This document shows positions 49,479 through 56,399 of a DNA stretch of 64,000 bases, in pieces; position 1 is the first letter of the stretch, and every line of letters starts with the position of its first letter. The stretch spans positions 124,001-188,000 of the forward strand of contig NZ_CP089520.1 of the NCBI RefSeq assembly GCF_021222645.1. The letters are read 5' to 3'. The DNA comes from Candidatus Nanosynbacter sp. HMT-352 (GTDB taxonomy: Bacteria > Patescibacteriota > Saccharimonadia > Saccharimonadales > Saccharimonadaceae). The position numbers were made by a program, and so were the translations under genes. Under the pieces are notes generated by a model. That model saw only the letters and a program-made list of their open reading frames with translations. It was not told the DNA's origin and did no database searches.

Positions 49479-50574
49479 AGAATTACAGAAAACTGGTAAT
49501 CACGAGCTTCGTTTTTGGTGTGATAAAAAATTTGGCGCCAGCGCACGCGGGATTTTTGCTAAGTTCGATGAGAATATTCCGGTCGATTTGATTATTGCTG
49601 GAAAATTGCGCCGATATCACGGAAAAAGCATCTCATTTCACCTACATCCGTCAATTTTATTCCCAAATTTGCGCGACGGTTTTAAGGTTATGGTTGGATT
49701 TTTTCAGAGCTTGCTTAAGCTTATGAAGTGGCGTCCAGACGTTATTTTCATTAAGGGCGGATATGTTTGTCTGCCGGTTGGTTATGCAGCTCGGCTATTA
49801 AGAATTCCGTTAGTTTTGCATGATTCTGACGCGCATCCAGGTTTGACGAATCGCTTGCTGAGTCCCTTCGCAAAAGCTATTGGCACGGGCGCGCCGCTTG
49901 AATATTACAATTATCCACCAGAAAAAGCTTCATATGTTGGCATTCCAGTTGCGCCAGAATTCCATCCATATTCTGAGGCTGAGAGGAAAGAATTGAAAGA
50001 AAAATTAGGCTTTAATGTCAATAAACCTCTGGTTGTTGTCACTGGCGGTGGACTCGGAGCGGGGCGAATTAATTCTGCGATTGTGGCAATTAGGGAAAAC
50101 CTGCTTTCTGAGGCTTCGGTGTTTTTGATATCGGGAAATCAGCAATATGAAGAAATTCTCAAGCAAACCGACGAGCGGGAGGGCTGGCGATTGCAGGCAT
50201 TTGTTCACAACGGAATGGCGGAAGTTTTGGCGGCAGCGGACATAGTCGTGACCAGGGCAGGGGCGACTACTCTTTTGGAATTGGCGGCGCTACATAAACC
50301 GACAATCATCGTTCCCAACGGTCATTTAACGGGCGGGCATCAATTGAAAAACGCTAAAGTTTACCAGGACGCATTGGCGGCGCTGATAGTTTCCGAAGAC
50401 GAGTTGGATAAGGACAACCAAATCTTGGCACGAAAAATAATTGGCGTATTAAAATCTCAGAAAATTCTTAAAGGTCTGGGCGATAACTTCGGTAAATTTG
50501 CCAAGCCAAACGCGGCTAAAGATATGGCGAAGATTATTCTTACTACGGTGCGAAGGCAGGGCAGGCGAAAGTGA
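49411..50574 (+). CDS. murG: UDP-GlcNAc:lipid I GlcNAc transferase MurG
   Basis: Converts lipid I to lipid II. The 387-aa GT28 protein opens with AKILAVGGGSGGHVTPVVAVF, has KGGYVCLPVGYAARLL mid-way, and the C-terminal half has VVTGGGLGAGRIN and TRAGATTLLELAAL(H)KPTIIVP. GTG 49411 is the start, 6 bases after GGAGG; GTG 49405 overlaps that site. The first 68 bases lie within ftsW. Ends GTGA, overlapping ftsQ. Confidence 0.93.
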   Translation: MAKILAVGGGSGGHVTPVVAVFRELQKTGNHELRFWCDKKFGASARGIFAKFDENIPVDLIIAGKLRRYHGKSISFHLHPSILFPNLRDGFKVMVGFFQSLLKLMKWRPDVIFIKGGYVCLPVGYAARLLRIPLVLHDSDAHPGLTNRLLSPFAKAIGTGAPLEYYNYPPEKASYVGIPVAPEFHPYSEAERKELKEKLGFNVNKPLVVVTGGGLGAGRINSAIVAIRENLLSEASVFLISGNQQYEEILKQTDEREGWRLQAFVHNGMAEVLAAADIVVTRAGATTLLELAALHKPTIIVPNGHLTGGHQLKNAKVYQDALAALIVSEDELDKDNQILARKIIGVLKSQKILKGLGDNFGKFAKPNAAKDMAKIILTTVRRQGRRK

Positions 50575-51485
50575 AATTCCCCTTCTCTAAGAAAAAATCG
50601 GACGAGAATCTAAGCCGTCGAGAAATCGCGGCGCGTCGTCGAACTGAGAATTACGAGGATTTGCCCGCCCAATCGTATCGTCGAAACAGGACGCTTAATA
50701 GCCGCCAAACGTCCTCTCCTTTGGAGACTTCTGAGAGACTCGAGACCCACGAATTGGTGAAGAAACGTCGCCGTGTAATGCGGAAAATGTTTGTGACTGC
50801 GGTAAGTCTACTTGTTGTGATATTTCTTTTGTTTCAATTGACAATTAATATTTCAATCCAAACTCCCGACATAAAAAGCTCCAGTAACACTAATAAATAC
50901 GTGAGTGTTCTTAATGAATATTACAGCGCTCACCCAGCGGAGAGATTTCGGTTCTTCCTCAATAATAATGGCCTAAAGCAATTCTTTTTACAGAAAGCTC
51001 CTGAGGTAAAAAACATTCGCGTGGAGGGGGATTTTCTAGCGCGATCAGCTGTTAAGTTGACGTTTAGGCAGCCGGTAGCTCAGTGGTCTTCCGGAGATAA
51101 GATTTATTTTGTTGATGATAGCGGCGTTACTTTTGAGCAAAATTATTTTGCCGCGCCTACGGTTGCTGTTCGTGATGAGAGTGGTCTGCCGACTAGAGGT
51201 GGCCAAGAAGTTATCAATCGTCAGTTCTTGAGTTTCCTTGGTCAAGCTGTATCTGAATTTTCGCAACATAAAATGAATGTTTCAGAGGTTATTCTGCCAG
51301 CTAATACTGTACGTCAAGTCTGGTTTAAGATCGAGGGCAGGGGAACCCAGATCCGTATGACGGTGGATAGGTCTGCTCAAGCTCAGGTCAAACAGGCTAT
51401 AGCTACTTTGGGTTATTTGGATAATAATGGCGCAAAGCCGGGGTATATAGACGTCAGGGTAGATCAGAGGTCGTTCTATAAGTAG
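50571..51485 (+). CDS. ftsQ: FtsQ/DivIB-like division protein
   Basis: A 304-aa bitopic protein. A long basic cytoplasmic part (1-70, many Arg) precedes one membrane helix (about 72-95), then a POTRA-type domain (about 125-190: APEVKNIRVEGDFLARSAVKL, FRQPVAQW) and a beta domain to the end. GTG start overlaps the murG stop by 4 bases. Size, topology and place at the end of the cluster match FtsQ/DivIB. No ftsA or ftsZ follows, unlike in many bacteria. Confidence 0.85.
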   Translation: MKFPFSKKKSDENLSRREIAARRRTENYEDLPAQSYRRNRTLNSRQTSSPLETSERLETHELVKKRRRVMRKMFVTAVSLLVVIFLLFQLTINISIQTPDIKSSSNTNKYVSVLNEYYSAHPAERFRFFLNNNGLKQFFLQKAPEVKNIRVEGDFLARSAVKLTFRQPVAQWSSGDKIYFVDDSGVTFEQNYFAAPTVAVRDESGLPTRGGQEVINRQFLSFLGQAVSEFSQHKMNVSEVILPANTVRQVWFKIEGRGTQIRMTVDRSAQAQVKQAIATLGYLDNNGAKPGYIDVRVDQRSFYK

Positions 51486-51492
51486 GGCGGTC

Positions 51493-51526
51493 AACTTCTC
51501 TTCTGGATAGAGTAAGTTCTCTTTTT
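51493..51526 (+). terminator. Weak terminator after ftsQ
   Basis: AACTTCTC pairs with GAG-T-AAGTT around a 9-base loop, followed by CTCTTTTTG. Confidence 0.5.
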
Positions 51527-51581
51527 GTTCTATTTCTGTATAGCGTAGAAAATATATATAACAATATAAAAATATGTAAAA

Positions 51582-51647
51582 GTCAAATAATCGCAAAATG
51601 ATAAGCTAGGGGAGTAGGGCAATAAAAATATAAAAATGTCAAATAAT
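51582..51647. repeat. Two imperfect direct repeats, 56-base spacing
   Basis: GTCAAATAAT followed by an AAAATG occurs at 51582 and 51638, each preceded by ATATAAAAAT. AT-rich, so chance is possible. Confidence 0.35.
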
Positions 51648-51769
51648 ATAAAATGCGTTGTGGAAAACTTAACGAGCTTACGGCGCGCATATTCAGAGTT
51701 TATATTGATGTAAAAATATCAATGTAGCACTCCGGTATGTGTAGTGCTGGAATTAAAAATATTTTTTTA

Positions 51770-51784
51770 AGTTCGTATTTTGTT
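51770..51784. repeat. 15-base direct repeat, left copy
   Basis: AGTTCGTATTTTGTT, identical to 52216-52230. The pair brackets the 66-aa ORF and ~430 bases of AT-rich DNA; possible insertion or recombination footprint. Confidence 0.45.
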
Positions 51785-51796
51785 GGTGTATATTTT

Positions 51797-51802
51797 TATA
51801 AA
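51797..51802 (+). promoter_or_regulatory. Possible -10 of the 66-aa ORF (leaderless)
   Basis: TATAAA ends 7 bases before ATG 51810, the spacing of the leaderless genes in this window. Confidence 0.4.
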
Positions 51803-51809
51803 AGATAGT

Positions 51810-52010
51810 ATGTTTTATGAAGTTGTATATAATAGAGAATCCCCTGGCCGAATTACCAGAAAAAAAGTTCGTTTTATAGGTGTTATTAGATATTTATGGA
51901 CACATGTATATTCATCTTTGGAATGTATTTATTATTGCGTAAAAGGTACATTGTGCGACATTAAAACTATATCTAAAACACGACTATTCCATCGTCTTTC
52001 TTCGCGATAA
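51810..52010 (+). CDS. Small hypothetical protein in the accessory island
   Basis: A 66-aa ORF beginning MFYEVVYNRESPGRITRKK, rich in Tyr, Arg and Lys with four Cys. No match I recognise. ATG 51810 has a TATAAA 7 bases upstream and no ribosome site; the frame is open to TTG 51780. Its codon choice is more AT-rich than neighbouring core genes. May or may not be expressed. Confidence 0.4.
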   Translation: MFYEVVYNRESPGRITRKKVRFIGVIRYLWTHVYSSLECIYYCVKGTLCDIKTISKTRLFHRLSSR

Positions 52011-52215
52011 ATTTATCTCATTTTCACCAAATCAACCTACTTGTCGTTTATCGTTTTATAAACCGCCCTATTTGCTGGCTTGGTGTGTTTTATGTTGTAT
52101 ATTGGTTTATCTGCATTGGTTCGGATTTATAATTTATGCTTGTATTGCACAAAATTTATCAATACAAATACTCAGTCAATTCGGCTCTATGCACGCTTAA
52201 AAATGATTAATAATT

Positions 52216-52230
52216 AGTTCGTATTTTGTT
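52216..52230. repeat. 15-base direct repeat, right copy
   Basis: Identical to 51770-51784. The 52011-52247 stretch around it has no gene that I can support. Confidence 0.45.
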
Positions 52231-52247
52231 CTATTGTTTTTTAATCG

Positions 52248-52757
52248 CTAGTTTTGCGAAAGAGCTTGGGTGATTCTGTGCTTAATTATTTCACTGTTCC
52301 ATTCGCCTGTCTTAAATCGCAGTAGGGGCATATTGGCGCTCATTATAATTGAATTGACGAACTCGTCGCGCGTTTTTCGATCGGGCTGATTGTGAGTACT
52401 ATCATCAAGCTCAATAGCTATAAGAGGCTTCATGTCATTGGTACAAATTAGAAAGTCTATGGATTTGCCGTTTATTCTAGAGAAGGCTGCTTTCCAATTC
52501 TGCCCTTTTATCCTGTGATCCAGAAACATGCTTATGTGAGCTTGAGGAATGATAACGCAGCCGTTTACGGCTTCATGTAGTGTTTTATAGAACGATAATT
52601 CATTTGGTGTCATTGCGCAGGATTTTTTAATGTATAAATATTCTTTCTTTGCGGGTACTTTAAGTAAATTTGTATCATTGTCAGTCCCCTGCCTTGCTTT
52701 GATTGCTAGAAAAATAATTGCGGCGGCTACTATAACTATAAATATAAGCGTTTCCAT
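52248..52757 (-). CDS. DUF2726 domain protein, membrane-anchored
   Basis: A 169-aa protein. Residues 1-19 form a membrane helix (LIFIVIVAAAIIFLAI), then a short linker and a DUF2726 domain (about 40-165). Family features: YIKKSCAMTPNELSFYKTL, INGKSIDFLICT, IAIELDDSTHNQPDRKTRDEF and PLLRFKTGEW. DUF2726 resembles restriction-endonuclease-like/topoisomerase-associated folds; the acidic LDD and the downstream residues might be catalytic, but function is unknown. It stands alone on the minus strand within the island. Confidence 0.85.
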   Translation of the reverse strand: METLIFIVIVAAAIIFLAIKARQGTDNDTNLLKVPAKKEYLYIKKSCAMTPNELSFYKTLHEAVNGCVIIPQAHISMFLDHRIKGQNWKAAFSRINGKSIDFLICTNDMKPLIAIELDDSTHNQPDRKTRDEFVNSIIMSANMPLLRFKTGEWNSEIIKHRITQALSQN

Positions 52758-52886
52758 GAGATTGGTTTATCATATATTGATAATAAATGCTTACGATTTT
52801 TAGGCTTTATCGTGAGTATAGGGACTTTTGGTGCAAGATGTGATAATGTGTAAATGTCATACCAATTTAATAAATAGGATTTGAGA

Positions 52887-53435
52887 ATGAACAGACAAGA
52901 AGGGATGTTAGCCAAGGCTAGAGAACTTAAAGCCATGCTTGACGAGGGGATAATTACCAAGGAAGAGTTCGAGCAAGAGAAGAAAAAGTTATTATCTCAG
53001 AAAAATACAGTAGACAAGCAAGATAAAGGATCATCAAACATAGAAAATCTAGAACAGGAATTATTACGTAAAAACAGTAAACCAATAGAAAATGTGCTTG
53101 CTATAGCGGCAGTATTCTCTATGAGCTACATGAGCTTTTTATTTTGGGAAGGTTACCACAGAAGTATATCGTCTAATTTAGCAGAATCAGGAGCGACAAA
53201 TGCCTCAGATCCGTCAGCTATAGCGTTTGGAATCGTATTATTATGGTTTATACACTGGCTTATATTCGTTATGTTTACCACCAATATGGCTCGAAAACGT
53301 GGACGTTCAATACCGCTCGCCATTTTAGGGGCATACTTCTTCGGACTTTTTTCAGTGTTCTATTATCTTTCAAAGGGAGATAGTACGGAGCTCAAAGTAC
53401 TAAAAGAAGAGAAAGTGCGCAAGCAAATCAGATAA
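52887..53435 (+). CDS. SHOCT-domain membrane protein
   Basis: A 182-aa protein from ATG 52887 (AGGA 7 bases upstream; TTG 52881 is a poorer start). Residues about 5-32 are a SHOCT motif (AKARELKAMLDEGIITKEEF), normally C-terminal but here at the N-terminus. Two or three membrane helices follow at about 70-90, 112-135 and 143-165. Function unknown; SHOCT segments are thought to mediate oligomerisation. It ends in a perfect terminator. Confidence 0.78.
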   Translation: MNRQEGMLAKARELKAMLDEGIITKEEFEQEKKKLLSQKNTVDKQDKGSSNIENLEQELLRKNSKPIENVLAIAAVFSMSYMSFLFWEGYHRSISSNLAESGATNASDPSAIAFGIVLLWFIHWLIFVMFTTNMARKRGRSIPLAILGAYFFGLFSVFYYLSKGDSTELKVLKEEKVRKQIR

Positions 53436-53439
53436 CAAA

Positions 53440-53465
53440 ATACCGCTCGTTTGAGCGGTATTCTT
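53440..53465 (+). terminator. Terminator of the SHOCT gene
   Basis: Perfect 9-bp stem ATACCGCTC / GAGCGGTAT with loop GTTT, followed by TCTT. Confidence 0.85.
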
Positions 53466-53661
53466 CATACAATGTCAGCTGCAAATCACGACTGTACAGG
53501 CATAATACTACTTTTTAGGCGACTGCTCAATCCCCCTCTTGTCGCTATTTGCTAGATTCCGCAATATGCTTAGTTGGTTATATTGTTATGGTGTTCTGTG
53601 ACTTCGCAATAATTTATACATTTAATGAGCTAAAGTACATAAATGAGCGCGTAAAATATTA

Positions 53662-53670
53662 TGCTAAAAT
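53662..53670 (+). promoter_or_regulatory. Extended -10 of the 43-aa membrane peptide gene
   Basis: TGC-TAAAAT, 17 bases before ATG 53688 with AGGAGGA in between. The 53466-53661 stretch upstream shows nothing else. Confidence 0.5.
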
Positions 53671-53687
53671 GAAGGCAGGAGGATAAT

Positions 53688-53819
53688 ATGGCAAACGGAA
53701 CTAAAATACTTGATAATGGAATTATTTTTCATTCTTTTACGATGGGCGAATTAATGATATCAGTACTGCTACTGATAATCATAATAATTTTGCTGGTCAA
53801 TATCAATAAAAAAGACTAA
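53688..53819 (+). CDS. Small membrane peptide (43 aa)
   Basis: ATG with AGGAGGA 4 bases upstream. A polar N-terminal half (MANGTKILDNGIIFHSF) leads to one hydrophobic helix of Leu and Ile (about 24-38) and ends NINKKD. A terminator follows at 53830-53852. Ribosome site, hydrophobic helix and terminator together make it a likely real gene. Single-helix peptides of this kind may be toxins or membrane regulators; no antitoxin RNA is evident. Confidence 0.68.
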   Translation: MANGTKILDNGIIFHSFTMGELMISVLLLIIIIILLVNINKKD

Positions 53820-53986
53820 GTGAAAATAGAAAAGTCGCACTTTCGGACTTTTAAATATTCATTCACCATAGGTCCGCTTTCCTGTCCAATACGGGTGGCG
53901 CTACCTACTTCTGCGTAAATATTACTACTACCGCCATAAAAAATCAATAAACGGCCGTTGTTAATACCGCCTTTAGCTATAGTTCC
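53816..53986 (-). pseudogene. Coding-like fragment without a start
   Basis: On the minus strand a frame opens after TAG at 53987-53989 and reads GTIAKGGINNGRLLIFYGG, then SSNIYAEVGSATRIGQESG and a few more residues to about 53850, running out at 53816. It looks like protein sequence but has no start before MVNEYLK. Upstream the same frame contains four stops within ~160 bases with further protein-like stretches (HRFSFWYISDKN). It is best read as a decayed gene remnant; family not recognised. Confidence 0.35.
53830..53852 (+). terminator. Terminator of the 43-aa peptide gene
   Basis: AAAAGTC (53830-53836) pairs with GACTTTT (53846-53852), loop of 9. Confidence 0.65.
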
Positions 53987-54036
53987 CTAACAATTTAGAT
54001 ATTGGATATAATCTACTTCCATATACTTTTAAGTCG

Positions 54037-54132
54037 TTAATGATACGCCGCATACGCTACAAGTATTGATATTCTTATCACTAATATACCAGAAAGAAAA
54101 TCGATGACCTTATTCTTTGTACTCTCATTCAT
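54037..54132 (-). CDS. Possible 31-aa hydrophobic peptide
   Basis: ATG 54132 to TAA 54037 encodes a charged start (MNESTKNKVIDF) and a hydrophobic segment (LSGILVIRISILVAYAAY). It starts 12 bases after the stop of the repeat protein frame. No clear ribosome site, and another frame here also looks coding-like, so this is doubtful. Confidence 0.25.
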   Translation of the reverse strand: MNESTKNKVIDFLSGILVIRISILVAYAAYH

Positions 54133-54144
54133 ACAGCCATTCAC

Positions 54145-55244
54145 TTACTCCACTGCGGTGTGAGCAATCTCCTCTTCCAGTAGCGTGTGATCGCCAACCG
54201 TCACGACAGATTGCTCCGACACAATAGTGTTGTTGTTGAATAGGTTGTGGTCTATATTCTTATATATAAACTCGTCTATAGCCTCTCTTAATTCCCTAGT
54301 CATTCTAGGCTTAGGGTTGGCTTCCATTTCGTTAATAGTTTCTTGAAGAGGGTGTTGATAGCGGTTGTCTGTATTGACATCTTGAGGATTGTTTGGTATA
54401 CTAGAGTTGTCAATCGACTGGTCAAGCGCATCTGCGCTAATAGCGGAACTATCGAGTCCGCACCCAGTCGATTTTCTTATGCCTGAAATATCATAAGCTA
54501 ACACATTGCCTAATTTATCTACCTCACCGATATGATCTCTGGCGTATATAGCCTGCTCTTGAGCTTTACGTAGGTTAATCATGGCTGGAGCATTTTCACT
54601 CATTCCTTGACCACGCAAGTATTCTTCACGTTGGCGTAGACGTGTTATATGCTCGTTGTATGCTCTGACCTGTGCTTCATGCTCTGGATTGAGCTTGTAT
54701 TTAACGTCTTCATTGACATTTTGGGATTCTTGTGCTATATTGGCACCATCAGAGCTCCGACCGGCGGAAACTGGCGCGCCGCCGACATAGCTATCGCTAT
54801 TGGTGGATGATGGAACAACATTTGCGCCCCCATCCGAAGCTCTCGAAATCTCTTCTCGTTGTTTGGAGAGATTTTTTATTTCTCCTTCTCATCATTGACA
54901 TTCTGGACTTCTTGTGCTATATTACGATCAGAAGCCTCTGTGTTATAACCAGGTTCGATAAGTTCCCCTGGCAACGTAGGGGCTTTTCTTGTTGTGGCGT
55001 GATCATTTTCATCATTGATATTCCGGACTTCTTGTGCTATATTTTCACTAGAAAAGTCGCCCAGTCCCCGTTCGGCTTGTCCACGGGGCGCACCGTTAAG
55101 GTCACCTGGGTGGCTTTTTTCTTGGCTTCGCACATTGCCTTCATAAAGAGTATTGCACCCTGTTGTATTATTTGTTACACTATCTACATGAGAATCCCCT
55201 AGATGGTGTAACTCAGTTGACGGGTTCGTCCCTGCTGGCTCCAT
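54145..55244 (-). pseudogene. Frameshifted Asn/Asp-rich repeat protein
   Basis: Two frames join into one protein. Frame 1 (55244-54876) begins MEPAGTNPSTELHH and ends NIAQEVQNVNDEKEK. Frame 2 continues without any start codon from about 54882, reading EGEIKNLSKQREEISRASDG and on to 54145. Both carry the same ~12-residue repeat: NIAQEVRNINDE, NIAQEVQNVNDE, then NIAQESQNVNED. The break lies at an A-rich tract (54871-54880) where one extra base would restore the frame. The coding trace also extends upstream of ATG 55244 to a stop near 55313 (NATTRKSP, compare HATTRKAP inside). The last ~150 residues are helical and acidic. No signal peptide seen. Either a decayed gene or a phase-variable one. 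Confidence 0.6.
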
Positions 55245-55348
55245 GGGGGATTTTCTTGTTGTAGCGTTATATAAGAGGTTTTTATCGTTACTGTTGTCTA
55301 TATTTTAAGAGCCGCGTTTTACCTTTACTCCTGACACTCTGGAGGTGA

Positions 55349-55354
55349 TATAAT
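55349..55354 (+). promoter_or_regulatory. Extended -10 of speH (near-leaderless)
   Basis: TGA-TATAAT ends 9 bases before ATG 55364. Confidence 0.65.
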
Positions 55355-55363
55355 TACTATAGT

Positions 55364-55711
55364 ATGCATGCGTCCGCGATCCAATCTATAACCATAAAAG
55401 CGAGCGAAGTTGATTTCGCTCTACTTAATGACGCGGATGAGCTACAGAAAATGTTAAGAAATATTACGGAACTGGCTGGCTTACATCATCTGGAATCGGT
55501 AACGCATCAATTTTCTCCGCAAGGAGTCAGCGCTGCCCTGCTTTTATCGGAGTCGCACATCGCGATTCATACGTGGCCGGAAAGCGGTGTAGTATATGTA
55601 GCGATGACAACTTGTAAAGTGCTGGATGATGATAAATTGCAACAAATAAAAGAGTTGATTGCACGGTTGCTGGACACGGAAAAAATAATTATGAAAGAAA
55701 TGGCATTGTAA
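55364..55711 (+). CDS. speH: S-adenosylmethionine decarboxylase proenzyme (SpeH type)
   Basis: Supplies decarboxylated SAM for spermidine synthesis. The 115-aa chain is the short prokaryotic type that self-cleaves: LSESHIAIHTWPE contains Glu63-Ser64, the cleavage point, with Ser64 becoming the pyruvoyl group, and His69. MTTCK near residue 80 holds the conserved Cys. First gene of a three-gene set with DUF4178 and spermidine synthase; next ORF starts 1 base after its stop. Confidence 0.93.
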   Translation: MHASAIQSITIKASEVDFALLNDADELQKMLRNITELAGLHHLESVTHQFSPQGVSAALLLSESHIAIHTWPESGVVYVAMTTCKVLDDDKLQQIKELIARLLDTEKIIMKEMAL

Positions 55712-55712
55712 T

Positions 55713-56387
55713 ATGAAACGAACCAAGGCACGACTTAAAATTAATCAGATTTTGACCGGTAAGAAGACGAATTTGCGAGTTGTTGGATGTTTGCTTTTTC
55801 GTGAATGGGACGAGAAAAAAAAGCGGTTCTATTACTGGGAAGAGTGGGAAATTACTGGACTAGCTGATTATGACAGCTGGGTGGAGTATGATCATAGCGA
55901 CCAAATTGTTTCTTTGTATGAGCCAATTCGCTTCACAAAGGCAATTGATCCGGCTCAACTAGAAAAAGGTCAATCATTCACAGTTTCCGAGCAGGATGGA
56001 AAAGACCATACAGTAGTAGTTGATGAAGTTGGCGTGGGCGAAATTGTTAATATTAAGGGTAAGAATACCTATCAAGTTTTCCCGAAAGAACTGATGGCCT
56101 ATGCCACTCTGAAAGATACGGGTGCGCCAAAAAATCGCCAGCTGATAACAATTGAGAAGTATAATAATCGCGAGTACGACGCTTACCGTAAGATTCAATT
56201 AAGCGACAAAGAACAAAAGAAGATGTTTGGCAGGACAATTAAGCCAATTAACTGGTCAACGATTATAATTACGATTATAATTATTGCTATCTTTTTGTTT
56301 ATATTCTTCTTCGAAGATAATAGTGACGGAGGTCATGGTGGTGCGCGTGGCGTCTATGGTGGCAGTAGTGGTGGATTCGGTAAATAA
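55713..56387 (+). CDS. DUF4178 family protein
   Basis: A 224-aa protein. The soluble domain (about 1-180) fits DUF4178: RVVGCLLFREWDEKKKRFYYWEEWEI, then YDSWVEYDHSDQIVSLYEPI and a small beta domain. One membrane helix lies at about 184-203 (IIITIIIIAIFLFIFFF), followed by a short Gly-rich tail. DUF4178 genes often neighbour spermidine synthase-like genes, as here; function unknown. Translationally coupled to speH. Confidence 0.8.
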   Translation: MKRTKARLKINQILTGKKTNLRVVGCLLFREWDEKKKRFYYWEEWEITGLADYDSWVEYDHSDQIVSLYEPIRFTKAIDPAQLEKGQSFTVSEQDGKDHTVVVDEVGVGEIVNIKGKNTYQVFPKELMAYATLKDTGAPKNRQLITIEKYNNREYDAYRKIQLSDKEQKKMFGRTIKPINWSTIIITIIIIAIFLFIFFFEDNSDGGHGGARGVYGGSSGGFGK

Positions 56388-56399
56388 AAGGAGTTATTT

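Larger units (their letters stand above)
51486..51809. other. AT-rich gap after ftsQ
   Basis: 324 bases without a convincing gene. It holds a weak terminator just after ftsQ (51493-51526), an imperfect 56-base direct repeat sharing GTCAAATAAT (51582-51591 and 51638-51647), and a hairpin AGCACT/AGTGCT (51726-51748) followed by a T-rich tract. It marks the start of the accessory island. Confidence 0.5.

Noticed and set aside
54732-55202. 156-codon plus-strand ORF with repeated IIDI/DFLCYI segments
   Set aside because: It is the antisense of the NIAQExxNxND repeats on the minus strand. The minus frame gives hydrophilic, protein-like sequence in both halves; the plus frame starts at TTG without a ribosome site.
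51486-55345. Prophage or transposon in the island
   Set aside because: No integrase, transposase, terminase, capsid or terminal inverted repeats could be recognised.
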